This document shows, piece after piece, positions 50,900 to 59,365 of a DNA stretch of 64,000 bases (position 1 is its first letter; each line of letters opens with the position of its first letter). The translations under genes were made by a program, and so were the position numbers. The stretch is from Azophilus sp965221465 (GTDB lineage: Bacteria; Pseudomonadota; Gammaproteobacteria; Pseudomonadales; Azotimanducaceae): NCBI GenBank assembly GCA_965221465.1, contig OZ244892.1:62001-126000 (forward strand), written 5' to 3'. Below the pieces are notes generated by a model. It was not told the origin of the DNA, did no database searches, and worked only from the letters and a program-made list of their open reading frames with translations.

Positions 50900-51477
50900 A
50901 CCGAGCCGATCAGGTCGAAGGTGCGACGGTACAGCGCGAGCATCTCCTGCTCTGAGTTTGCGGTCGTGTCATCCATGGCGCGCAGCACGCTGGTGGTTCC
51001 CCATTGCAGCATGGTGGCCAACAGCCGTGGTTCGGGGTCGTTGGGTTCGAACCCGAGTTCCCGGGCCAGGTGTTCGGAGAGCAGGTCTTCGTAGCGGTAG
51101 GAAGTGAGCATGTGTACGCCGGCCCACTCCGGGTCGGTGAGCGATGCCAAGGCGTTCTTCACGCCCCGCTCATGGAGGCTCTGCAAGCTTGCCGCATCCA
51201 TGCCGAGGCGCACGTCCAGGGTCGATTGCTGCCGGTCGGGGCTTTCCAGCAGCGCCTTCTGTTCGAGGAAGAGCGATTCCTCCAGTGCCGCGAACAGTTC
51301 GCTCTTGTTGCTGAAGTGCCGGTAGAGTGTCTGCACGTGCAGCCCGGCACGCTCGGCCACGGCCTCGAGCGTGGTCGCCCGGATGCCGTTCTGGGCCAGC
51401 AGTTCGCTGGCGGCCTCGATCAGGGCCTTGCGGGTGGCCTGTTTCTTTTCCGCCCTGGAGGTGTAGCGCCTGTTCAT
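50833..51477 (-). CDS. TetR-family regulator
   Basis: 214 residues with the TetR N-terminal helix-turn-helix (IEAASELLAQNGIRATTLEAVAERAGLHVQTLYRHFSNK, about residues 19-60) and a helical ligand-binding domain. It starts ten bases after the acyl-CoA dehydrogenase stop and shares its transcript, so the pair is probably self-regulated through the palindrome at 52700-52713. Its 3' end overlaps the convergent hydrolase gene by 67 bases. Confidence 0.92.
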   Translation of the reverse strand: MNRRYTSRAEKKQATRKALIEAASELLAQNGIRATTLEAVAERAGLHVQTLYRHFSNKSELFAALEESLFLEQKALLESPDRQQSTLDVRLGMDAASLQSLHERGVKNALASLTDPEWAGVHMLTSYRYEDLLSEHLARELGFEPNDPEPRLLATMLQWGTTSVLRAMDDTTANSEQEMLALYRRTFDLIGSVYESFAGRAGQRRPMKSVTASQ

Positions 51478-51486
51478 GGCCGGCTA

Positions 51487-52644
51487 TTATCCCTCATCGT
51501 CGTCCATCGAGCGGGCGATGATTTCCTTCATGATCTCCTCGGTTCCGCCGACGATACGGGCGAAACGCGAATCGCGATAGTGGTGGGCAATGGGGTACTC
51601 GAGCATGAGCCCGGCGCCGCCGTGGAGTTGCAGGCACTCGTCCACGACCCGGTTGAACGTGCTGCAGGCCCACCACTTGGCCTGGGCCGCTTCTTCCGCG
51701 GTGAGTTCCCCCTTCACCAGGGATACCATGCAGTTGTCGACGAAAGCCCGGGTCACGTTTTGCCGGGTGCGGCACTCCGCCAGCTTGAAGCGGGTGTTCT
51801 GGAAGTCCATGACGCGCTGGCCGAAAGCGCGCCGTTCCTTGACGAACGCCAGCGTGTCGGCGATGGCCTGTTCCATGCTGGCATCTGCCAGTACTGCGAG
51901 CATCAGGCGCTCCCAGGGCAGTTGCGACATGAGCTGCACGAATCCCTGCCCCTCCGATTCGCCCAGAAGATTCCGCTCGGGAACGCGCACGTCGCTGAAG
52001 AAGAGTTCGGAGGTGTCCGCGCCGTCGAGCCCCAGCTTTTTCAGGTTGCGGCCGCGGGTGAAGCCCGGCGCATTGTCGGTTTCCACCACCAGCAGGCTGA
52101 TGCCGCGGGCGCGCCGGGCCGGGTCTGTTCTGCAGATCACGACGATGAGGTCTGCGGTCTGGCCGTTGGTGATGTAGAGCTTCGACCCGTCGATGACGTA
52201 GTCGCCACCCTTTCGAACGGCCCGGGTCTTGATGGCTTGCAGGTCCGAGCCGGTATCGGGCTCCGTCATGGCGATGGCCGCGACCCGCTCGCCGCTGACC
52301 AGGCCCGGTATCCACCGCTCCTGCTGTTGCGGGGTGCCGTAGGCCAGCAGGTAGTGCAGCACGATGTTGTGCGCGCTCCAGCCCCAGTTGGCATCGCCCG
52401 CGCGCGTTTGCGCCATGCCGACGATCGCATCGAAGGAAACGTCTGCGCCCGCGCCGCCGAATTGCTCCGGCACCGCCGGCCCGAGCAGCCCGGCTTGCCC
52501 TGCCTTGCGCCAGAAGTCCCTTTCCACCACACCCGCCTGACGCCAGGCATCGATATGCGGCGTGAGTTCCGCCTCGAAGAACTTGTCTGCCGATTCGGCA
52601 AACAGGCGATGCTCGTCGGTCATCCAGGGGCGTGGGGGAAGCAT
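51487..52644 (-). CDS. Acyl-CoA dehydrogenase
   Basis: 385 residues with ACAD features: AAIAMTEPDTGSDLQAIKTRA in the flavin site, the mid-domain WERLMLAVLADA and the C-terminal GGTEEIMKEIIARSM. The Glu found in the YEGT motif of short- and medium-chain enzymes is replaced by Gly, so the catalytic base is probably elsewhere, as in long-chain and isovaleryl enzymes. It desaturates an acyl-CoA and passes electrons to ETF. It is followed by tetR. Confidence 0.92.
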   Translation of the reverse strand: MLPPRPWMTDEHRLFAESADKFFEAELTPHIDAWRQAGVVERDFWRKAGQAGLLGPAVPEQFGGAGADVSFDAIVGMAQTRAGDANWGWSAHNIVLHYLLAYGTPQQQERWIPGLVSGERVAAIAMTEPDTGSDLQAIKTRAVRKGGDYVIDGSKLYITNGQTADLIVVICRTDPARRARGISLLVVETDNAPGFTRGRNLKKLGLDGADTSELFFSDVRVPERNLLGESEGQGFVQLMSQLPWERLMLAVLADASMEQAIADTLAFVKERRAFGQRVMDFQNTRFKLAECRTRQNVTRAFVDNCMVSLVKGELTAEEAAQAKWWACSTFNRVVDECLQLHGGAGLMLEYPIAHHYRDSRFARIVGGTEEIMKEIIARSMDDDEG

Positions 52645-52699
52645 GGGCTGATTGGTAACTCGCAGATGGGGGATGGAGCTGTCGATTCTACGCGATCAA

Positions 52700-52713
52700 T
52701 ATAGTTTGCTACA
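52700..52713. promoter_or_regulatory. Candidate TetR-type operator before the acyl-CoA dehydrogenase
   Basis: TATAGTTTGCTACA on the plus strand is the reverse complement of TGTAGCAAACTATA, close to the palindrome at 47977-47990 (12 of 14 bases agree). It is 56 bases above the dehydrogenase start. Confidence 0.4.
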
Positions 52714-52835
52714 CCGTATTCTGTCGCGCCTTGCACGCACCCCCCCGCTGGCGGCAACCCGGTCTGATTCTGAATGAGACGGCGTTGCGGATCGAGGTGC
52801 TAAACTTGAGGCCCCATGTGCAGAGGCCCGAATCA

Positions 52836-53315
52836 GTGACCGACGCCGTGCCCCCAAACGCCGCCGACCTTCTCGCCGGGCGCCTCGAGGAACTGCGCGA
52901 AGTACGGCTGGCGTATCTGTTCGGCAGTCGCGCCGGGGGCGCCAACCGACCGCACAGCGACCTGGATATTGCCGTTCTGGTCGATGACCCCTTGGCGGCG
53001 GATGCCGGGGCCATCAACCGTACGATCCGGCGGCTGGCGGCGCGCCTGGGCGGCGAGATACCCAGCGAGGCCCTCGATATCGTGTTGCTGAACACCGCGC
53101 CCGCCCTGTTGCGCCACCGGGTGTTGCGCGACGGCGTGCTGCTCTACGCGCGCAACGAAACCGAACGGGTGCGTTTTGCGCTCGGCACCATGCGCGAGTA
53201 CCAGGATCTGGAACCGAGACTGGCAGAACACCGACGGCAGAGAATTGCCCGTTTGAAAAAAGGAAGATCCCGTGGTCGATCAGGAGACATTCTCCAGGCG
53301 GCTCGACGCGCTTGA
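52836..53315 (+). CDS. mntA: MntA-like nucleotidyltransferase antitoxin
   Basis: 159 residues from GTG 52836 (the frame extends 35 codons upstream without family resemblance). The MNT-domain signature is GSRAGGANRPHSDLD, which fits GS-x10-D-x-D, followed by IAVLVDD. MntA proteins add AMP to HepT and so neutralise it. The gene overlaps hepT by 44 bases, as is usual for the HepT-MntA pair. Confidence 0.82.
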   Translation: MTDAVPPNAADLLAGRLEELREVRLAYLFGSRAGGANRPHSDLDIAVLVDDPLAADAGAINRTIRRLAARLGGEIPSEALDIVLLNTAPALLRHRVLRDGVLLYARNETERVRFALGTMREYQDLEPRLAEHRRQRIARLKKGRSRGRSGDILQAARRA

Positions 53316-53685
53316 CCTGTACCTGGAGCGGGCGGAAAAACTGGGCGCCGTCCCGGAAAGCGAGTTCACGGCAACGCCCGCCATCCACGACCTCGCGGAA
53401 CGCTATCTGCATCTCGCAATGGAAGCGTGCATGGATCTTGCCAACCATTGGATAGCGGCTCGGGCGCTGCGAACCCCCGAGTCGAATCGCGACACCTTCT
53501 CGGTGCTCGAGGAAAGCGGCGAGATCGACCCGGCTCTCGCCGACCGGATGCGCGGCTGGGCAGGTTTTCGCAACGTTCTGGTGCATCAGTACGCCACCAT
53601 AGACCACGGCATCGCCTACCGGGCGATTCAGGACGACCTCGGCGACCTTGCCGCCTTCCGCTCCTGGGCAGCGGGCCAGCTGTGA
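53272..53685 (+). CDS. hepT: HepT-like HEPN toxin
   Basis: 137 residues starting at GTG 53272 (CCCGTGGTCG). The HEPN RNase motif R-x4-H-x-Y is present as RNVLVHQY near residue 109, preceded by the typical RMRGWAGF. HepT is an RNase toxin that is modified by MntA on the Tyr of this motif, which is present, so the toxin looks intact. The pair makes a stability or defence module. Confidence 0.83.
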   Translation: MVDQETFSRRLDALDLYLERAEKLGAVPESEFTATPAIHDLAERYLHLAMEACMDLANHWIAARALRTPESNRDTFSVLEESGEIDPALADRMRGWAGFRNVLVHQYATIDHGIAYRAIQDDLGDLAAFRSWAAGQL

Positions 53686-53722
53686 ATGGGTGCGGCACTC
53701 CGGTGGTCCCGATCAAAAAGCC

Positions 53723-55135
53723 ATGAACGAATCGACTGATCTCTGCTTTCTGTCCGCGGTGGAATTGCGCCGGTTGCTTGCGGCCGGCGAGGTGTCGGCA
53801 CTGGAGGTGCTCGACGCCCACATTGCGCGGGTTGAAGCCTACGACGGGGTGCTGAACGCCATCGTGACGCGGTGCTTCGACGAGGCGCGCGATCGCGCGA
53901 TGTCGGGCGAGCTTTCCGGTCCGCTGGCGGGGCTGCCCATCGCGCACAAGGACCTGACGGCGACGGCAGGATTGCGGACGACCTATGGCTCCACGCTGTT
54001 CGCGGACAACATTCCGGCGGAAGATTCGCTATTGGTGGCCCGCATCAAGGCGGCGGGAGCCGTAATCGTCGGCAAGACCAACACGCCGGAGTTCGGTGCC
54101 GGGTCGCAGACGTTCAATCGCGTCTTCGGGGCAACGCGCAACCCTTACGACCCATCGCGTACCTGCGGCGGCAGCAGCGGCGGGGCGGCGGTGGCGCTGG
54201 CGGCGCGTTTCCTGCCCATTGCCGACGGCAGCGACTCGGGGGGATCGTTGCGCAACCCGGCGGCGTTCTGCAATGTGGTGGGGTTCCGGCCCTCGCCGGG
54301 GCGCGTACCGTTCGGGTGGGACGAAGCGGCCGCCTGGTCCGACCTCGCCACCCAGGGGCCCATGGCGCGCAACGTCGACGACCTGGCGCTGCTGCTTTCG
54401 GCAATTGCCGGCCCCGACCCGCGGGTCACCCATGCACTGCCGGAAGCCGGCGAGACCTTTCGCAGTGTGACGCCCGTGCCCTTGCGCGGGTTGCGTGTGG
54501 CGGTGACGGAAGATTTCGGGGGCTTGCCGGTGGCCTCCGCCATTCGAACGACGCTGCGGTCGCTCGGCGACAGGCTCGCGGATGCCGGCGCCCTGGTGAC
54601 GGAAGCGACGCCGGACCTTGCCGATGCCGACCGAATCTTCCACATCCTGCGCGCCGTTCAGTTCAGGGCCCGGTTCGGCCCGCTGCCCGAATCGGAACGG
54701 GCCGAGTTGAAAGACACCATCCGCTGGAACACGGAAGCCGGCGAGCGGCTGACCCATGCAGACGAGGATTGGGTTGTCGGGGCGCGTTCGGCGTTGGTGG
54801 CGCGGGTAGGCTCGTTCTTCCAGAATGTCGATCTTCTCATTGGTCCGACCACCCAGGTGCAACCGTTCGACATCGAGACGGACTGGGTGCAGGAAATCGA
54901 GGGGCGGCAGATGCAGACCTACATCGAGTGGATGCAAAGCTGCAGCCGCATCACCGTCACCTGTTGCCCGGCGCTGTCGTTGCCCTGCGGCTTTGCCGGC
55001 GGTTTGCCGGTAGGCGCACAACTCATCGCCCCCATGCGTCAGGATGCATTCCTGCTGGCGGCTGCCAAGGCAGTGGAGGCGCTCGCGGGAACTGCCGGGA
55101 CGGCGCCGGACCTCGACCGCCTCGAGCGATGCTGA
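53723..55135 (+). CDS. Amidase (amidase signature family)
   Basis: 470 residues with the amidase-signature triad: Lys in GLPIAHKDLTAT, Ser in GGSSGGAAVALAA and the nucleophile Ser in ADGSDSGGSLRNPA. It hydrolyses an amide or transfers ammonia; it is not obviously the GatA subunit, as no gatB/gatC is near. Starts at ATG 53723, 38 bases after hepT. Its last seven bases overlap the Edd remnant. Substrate unknown. Confidence 0.9.
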   Translation: MNESTDLCFLSAVELRRLLAAGEVSALEVLDAHIARVEAYDGVLNAIVTRCFDEARDRAMSGELSGPLAGLPIAHKDLTATAGLRTTYGSTLFADNIPAEDSLLVARIKAAGAVIVGKTNTPEFGAGSQTFNRVFGATRNPYDPSRTCGGSSGGAAVALAARFLPIADGSDSGGSLRNPAAFCNVVGFRPSPGRVPFGWDEAAAWSDLATQGPMARNVDDLALLLSAIAGPDPRVTHALPEAGETFRSVTPVPLRGLRVAVTEDFGGLPVASAIRTTLRSLGDRLADAGALVTEATPDLADADRIFHILRAVQFRARFGPLPESERAELKDTIRWNTEAGERLTHADEDWVVGARSALVARVGSFFQNVDLLIGPTTQVQPFDIETDWVQEIEGRQMQTYIEWMQSCSRITVTCCPALSLPCGFAGGLPVGAQLIAPMRQDAFLLAAAKAVEALAGTAGTAPDLDRLERC

Positions 55136-55368
55136 GCGGCGCATCGGGCACGGTGCCCGCCGCCATTCACGTTACGCCCGAGGCGGCAAAGGGCGGTGCA
55201 ATTGGTCGCGTTCAGGACGGCGACATCGTTTCACTCAATGTCGCCACGGGTGAGCAATCGGTACAGCGTGATGACCAATCGCTTGCTGGCAGACCGCTGC
55301 CGGAGCTTCCCGCACAGTTGCGTACGGTCGGGCGTGGGCTGTTTGGCTTTGTTCCGATAAGAATCTGA
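55129..55368 (+). pseudogene. 3' remnant of a phosphogluconate dehydratase (Edd/IlvD) gene
   Basis: The 79-codon frame from ATG 55129 reads MLSGASGTVPAAIHVTPEA, then GGAIGRVQDGDIVSLN and ends LRTVGRGLFGFVPI. This is the extreme C-terminus of 6-phosphogluconate dehydratase, whose conserved SGASGKVPAAIHVTPEA it nearly repeats. The several hundred preceding residues and the iron-sulfur cysteines are missing, so it cannot be an enzyme. It starts inside the amidase stop region, nine bases before ppc, and seems to be a deletion scar. Confidence 0.72.
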
Positions 55369-55377
55369 GGAGAGACC

Positions 55378-57993
55378 ATGGTGGAGGTCGCGGATACCGC
55401 CCGGCTACGCGCGCACGTGCGCCTGCTGGGTGACACACTGGGCCGGATCATTCGCGACTACGCGGGGGAGTCCCTCTTCGAGCGCGTCGAGCAGATCAGA
55501 GTCCGCTCCAAGGAAGCGCAGGATAGCGAGACCTGGGAGGCGCTCGATCGACTGCTTGCCTCCTTGGAAGAGCAGGAATTTCTGGTCATCGCGCGCGCAT
55601 TCAGCCAGTTTCTGAACCTTGCCAATATCGCCGATCAGCAGCACACGACTTCGGTTCGTACGGAGCCTCATTTTTCAGCCAGCGCGACGCTGCAGAAAAC
55701 GCTCGGGGTATTGCGGAGCAAGGCCAAGGACTCTGAAATCGAGCAAGCCATCGCCAACCTCCACATCGATCTGGTCCTGACGGCGCACCCGACTGAAATT
55801 ACCCGACGAACCCTCATTCACAAGCATCGGGCGCTGAGCGAATGTCTCGCTACCCTCGACAGTGCGGTACTCACCGATTTCTCGCGACAGCAAACCCGGC
55901 GTCGTATCGCCGAGTTGACATCGCAGATCTGGCACACGGAAGAATTCAGAACCCAGCGACCCACACCGGTCGATGAAGCCCGTTGGGGCTTTGCTGTCAT
56001 CGAGAATTCACTGTGGGACGCCGTACCGCAGTTTCTCCGACAGGTCGATCATGTCTGCGACACGTACTCGCTCGCTCCGCCTGAACCTGGCTGGTGCCCA
56101 ATCAAGATTTCGAGCTGGATCGGTGGCGATCGGGACGGGAACCCGAACGTGACGGCGACAGTCACCCGTCAGGTGCTCTTGTTGGCACAGTGGCAAGCTT
56201 GTGAACTTTTCAGCGGCGATATCGCGATACTCCATGAGGAGCTGTCGGCTACGACCGCGACCGATGCGTTGCAGGGCGAGGCCATGGGCGCACGAGAGCC
56301 TTATCGCGCCGTGCTCAAACCCCTTTTGGCCACATTGCGTCGACAGCGGCAGTCTCTTGAAGAAGCATTGAATCAGGGTACCCCTGCGCCTGAGCCCCTG
56401 ACCCCTGGTGTGCTCCTCGAGCCACTGCAGGCATGCTTCGACAGTTTGATGGCAACCGGGCTGACCGAGATGGCGCGTGGCGCGCTGTTGGATACGTTAC
56501 GTCGTGCGCATTGCTTTGGTCCCCATCTGATTCAACTCGATATTCGTCAGGAGAGCGGTTGTCATCGCTCGGTACTGAGCGCGATCACGCAGAGGCTCGA
56601 AATCGGTGACTACAGCGAGTGGTCCGAAGCCGAGCGAGTTCGTTGGTTGCAAAACGAGTTGAGCAATCCCAGGCCGCTCATTCCCTGGGAGAGTCCGTTC
56701 GATGCGAAGGATCGGGAGGTACTCGATACGTTCAGAACCATCGCCGCAACACCTGCCCAGGCGCTGGGTGTTTACGTGATCTCCATGGCTTCCACACCGT
56801 CCGACGTCCTGGCCGTGCAACTGTTGCTCAAATCGACGGGGTGTTCGGATCGCATGCAGGTGGTACCGCTTTTCGAGACGCTGACGGATCTGGAGAATGC
56901 ATCGCCTGTAATTGAGGCGTTGCTCCAGGACCCGGCTTATCGCCACCGGATCGATAACAGGATGATGGTCATGATCGGGTACTCCGACAGCGCCAAGGAC
57001 GCTGGCATGCTGGCCGCAGGTTGGGCGCAATACCAGGCGCAGGAGGCGTTATTGGCAACCTGTGCGCGTCACGACGTGGCGTTGACGCTGTTTCATGGTC
57101 GTGGCGGTACGATTGGTCGGGGCGGTGCGCCGGCGCATCAGGCATTGCTGTCCCAGCCGCCCGGGTCATTGGCTCGAGGTCTGCGGGTGACGGAGCAGGG
57201 TGAGATGATTCGCACCAATCTCGGCATGACGCCGCTGGCGGTCAATACGCTGGGTCAGTACGCGAGTGCAATCCTGCAGGCCAACTTGCTGCCGCCTCCT
57301 GAGCCGAAGGCACTGTGGCGGGGCTTGATGGATCGACTCGCGGCGCAGTCTTGTGACGTCTACCGCCGCTGGGTCGTCGAGGACCTCCAATTCGTGGCTT
57401 ACTTCAGGCAGGCGACACCCGAGCAGGAATTGGCAGCTTTGCCCCTCGGTTCCCGACCGGCGCGGCGGACATCGGACGGTGGCATCGAGAGTTTGCGGGC
57501 AATCCCCTGGATCTTTGCCTGGATGCAGAATCGTCTGCTACTCCCGGCGTGGCTGGGTGTTGGCGAGGCGCTCCAGATAGCACTCGAGGAGGGCAAGTTG
57601 GAGAGCCTCGAGGACATGATTCGCGAGTGGCCCTTCTTCCGTACGCGTCTTTCGATGCTCGAGATGGTGTTTGCGAAGTCCGATCACACGCTGTCGGCGC
57701 ACTATGACCAGTTGCTGGTCGAGCCGGCGTTGATCCCTGTAGGACAGCGGTTGCGGGAGCAATTGCAATACGATATTGCCACGTTGCTGACCGTTCTCGG
57801 CAGCGAAGAGTTGCTGGCCCATGACCCTTGGGGGCAGCAATCGATCGGTTTGCGCAATATCTACACGGCGCCCCTGAATCTGCTGCAGGCCGAGCTGATC
57901 AGGCGGGTGCGAGCCGAGAGCAAACCGGATATTCAGCAGGCTCTGATGGTCACGATGGCAGGGATTGCGGCAGGGATGCGCAACACCGGATAG
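55378..57993 (+). CDS. ppc: Phosphoenolpyruvate carboxylase
   Basis: 871 residues with the complete PEPC signature: VLTAHPTEITRRT (catalytic His), GGDRDGNPNVT, the loop LFHGRGGTIGRGGAPAHQAL, and the terminal MRNTG. The enzyme carboxylates PEP to oxaloacetate and refills the citric-acid cycle. It starts at ATG 55378 behind GAGGAGAG. Length is normal for bacterial PEPC. A 60-base sample at 55621 counts 55% G+C, below its GC-rich neighbours, so it may have come from elsewhere or belong to a different chromosomal background. Confidence 0.96.
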   Translation: MVEVADTARLRAHVRLLGDTLGRIIRDYAGESLFERVEQIRVRSKEAQDSETWEALDRLLASLEEQEFLVIARAFSQFLNLANIADQQHTTSVRTEPHFSASATLQKTLGVLRSKAKDSEIEQAIANLHIDLVLTAHPTEITRRTLIHKHRALSECLATLDSAVLTDFSRQQTRRRIAELTSQIWHTEEFRTQRPTPVDEARWGFAVIENSLWDAVPQFLRQVDHVCDTYSLAPPEPGWCPIKISSWIGGDRDGNPNVTATVTRQVLLLAQWQACELFSGDIAILHEELSATTATDALQGEAMGAREPYRAVLKPLLATLRRQRQSLEEALNQGTPAPEPLTPGVLLEPLQACFDSLMATGLTEMARGALLDTLRRAHCFGPHLIQLDIRQESGCHRSVLSAITQRLEIGDYSEWSEAERVRWLQNELSNPRPLIPWESPFDAKDREVLDTFRTIAATPAQALGVYVISMASTPSDVLAVQLLLKSTGCSDRMQVVPLFETLTDLENASPVIEALLQDPAYRHRIDNRMMVMIGYSDSAKDAGMLAAGWAQYQAQEALLATCARHDVALTLFHGRGGTIGRGGAPAHQALLSQPPGSLARGLRVTEQGEMIRTNLGMTPLAVNTLGQYASAILQANLLPPPEPKALWRGLMDRLAAQSCDVYRRWVVEDLQFVAYFRQATPEQELAALPLGSRPARRTSDGGIESLRAIPWIFAWMQNRLLLPAWLGVGEALQIALEEGKLESLEDMIREWPFFRTRLSMLEMVFAKSDHTLSAHYDQLLVEPALIPVGQRLREQLQYDIATLLTVLGSEELLAHDPWGQQSIGLRNIYTAPLNLLQAELIRRVRAESKPDIQQALMVTMAGIAAGMRNTG

Positions 57994-58003
57994 GCGACAC
58001 ACC

Positions 58004-58144
58004 GTGAGCGTTTGGCGATCGGCACTCGACGGGTTTTGGCGGAGAAACCGTTGCCTCGGCTATCTGACTGCCATCGAAGCCTTGAAAAATGCCATGAAGA
58101 CAGGCGAAATCGAACTTCCAACGCGTATTGCACGACCGAGTTGA
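58004..58144 (+). CDS. Possible 46-residue ORF ending at the RND adaptor start
   Basis: GTG 58004 opens a frame that ends with TGA right before the ATG of the adaptor gene. The product has protein-like composition (VSVWRSALDGFWRRNRCLGY then LTAIEALKNAMKTGEIELP). I recognise no domain and see no ribosome site. It might be a real small protein, a C-terminal remnant, or chance. Confidence 0.3.
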   Translation: MSVWRSALDGFWRRNRCLGYLTAIEALKNAMKTGEIELPTRIARPS

Positions 58145-59365
58145 ATGCAGGCAAGTAACGGCACCAGGGGACGAATCGGGCGGGGCGCCTGGCCGGCCGC
58201 CATCCTGCTGTGCTGCGTGATTGCTGCCGGGCTCGCCTGGTACAAGTACAGCCAGATCCGAGCTGCCATGGCCTTTGCTGCCGCCTTTCCCGAACGGATT
58301 GAAGCCGTGGCGGGATTCACCGCCCGGGAATCGCTGTGGCAACCCACCACCCGCGTCACGGGGGAAGTGCTCGCCATCCGTGCGGTCGTCATCGAAGCGG
58401 AGGCGGCCGGCGCCATCGTCGAAGTGGGGGTGGAACCGGGCGGCAAAGTGACTGCGGGCCAACTGCTGGTACGCCTCGACACCAGCGAAGAAAACGCTGA
58501 ACGGGCGGCGGCGGCGGCAGAAACGGAAATCGCACGCCTGGCCCTGATGCGCGCCGAGCGTCTGCTGGCAGCCCAGCTTGGAACGGCCGAGGCTCGCGAC
58601 GAGGCCCGGGCCCGGTTCGATGCAGCGGAAGCGGTCGAACGGCGTATCGCCGCGGTGATCGGGAAAAAGACCTTGCGGGCGCCATTCGCGGCCACTGCCG
58701 GCCTGCACGAACTGGACATCGGCCAGTTTCTCGACCGCGGAGACGAGGTCGTCAGGCTCATCGGCGCCGGCGATGCGCTCTGGGTCGATTTCACGCTGCC
58801 CCAGGAAGACGCGATGCTGGCAGTTGGGGAAACCGTGGACGTTTTCCCGCACGGCGGCAACCGCGACCCGGTCCCGGGCCGGGTGATTGCAAAGGACAGC
58901 TTCGTCAACGAGCGCTCTCGCAATGTGCGCTACCGGAGTCTCGTCGACCGGGAAACCCTGGGCCAGGCCCCGGGCGCCATCGTCACCGTAGAGGCGCCCC
59001 TCGGGGTTTCGCAGACGGCCACGCTGGTGCCGGCGCCGGCCGTTCGCCGCGATGCGTTCGGCGCCAAGCTCTTCGTATTGCGCCCCGCGGAGGAAGGCGC
59101 ACGGGCGCCCGAACGGGCCGAACGGCGGAACGTGACGCTGGGGCCTCGGCGCGGCGAACTGATCGTGATTGCATCCGGCCTGCGACCGGGCGAGCGGGTG
59201 GCTGCCGACGGCGCGTTCAAGCTGCGCGACGGGGTATTGGTGAGCGCATCCGGCAGATCCGGTCGCGACCCGAACCACGCGGCGCTCGATTCCGGCAAGT
59301 TCGAAAGTGCCGGCGCCCACGAGACCTCGGGCGACGACAACGGGAGGCGTCGTGGCGGTTCCTGA
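58145..59365 (+). CDS. RND efflux periplasmic adaptor (HlyD/MFP family)
   Basis: 406 residues: an N-terminal membrane helix (residues about 17-35), a biotinyl-lipoyl-like half with VIEAEAAGAIVEVGVEPGGKVTAGQLLVRLDTS, a helical hairpin rich in Ala and Arg, the returning half GKKTLRAPFAATAGLHELDIGQFL, and the beta-barrel and membrane-proximal domains. It links an inner-membrane pump to an outer-membrane channel. Its stop overlaps the GTG start of the pump gene by 14 bases. No outer-membrane channel gene is beside it. Confidence 0.93.
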   Translation: MQASNGTRGRIGRGAWPAAILLCCVIAAGLAWYKYSQIRAAMAFAAAFPERIEAVAGFTARESLWQPTTRVTGEVLAIRAVVIEAEAAGAIVEVGVEPGGKVTAGQLLVRLDTSEENAERAAAAAETEIARLALMRAERLLAAQLGTAEARDEARARFDAAEAVERRIAAVIGKKTLRAPFAATAGLHELDIGQFLDRGDEVVRLIGAGDALWVDFTLPQEDAMLAVGETVDVFPHGGNRDPVPGRVIAKDSFVNERSRNVRYRSLVDRETLGQAPGAIVTVEAPLGVSQTATLVPAPAVRRDAFGAKLFVLRPAEEGARAPERAERRNVTLGPRRGELIVIASGLRPGERVAADGAFKLRDGVLVSASGRSGRDPNHAALDSGKFESAGAHETSGDDNGRRRGGS

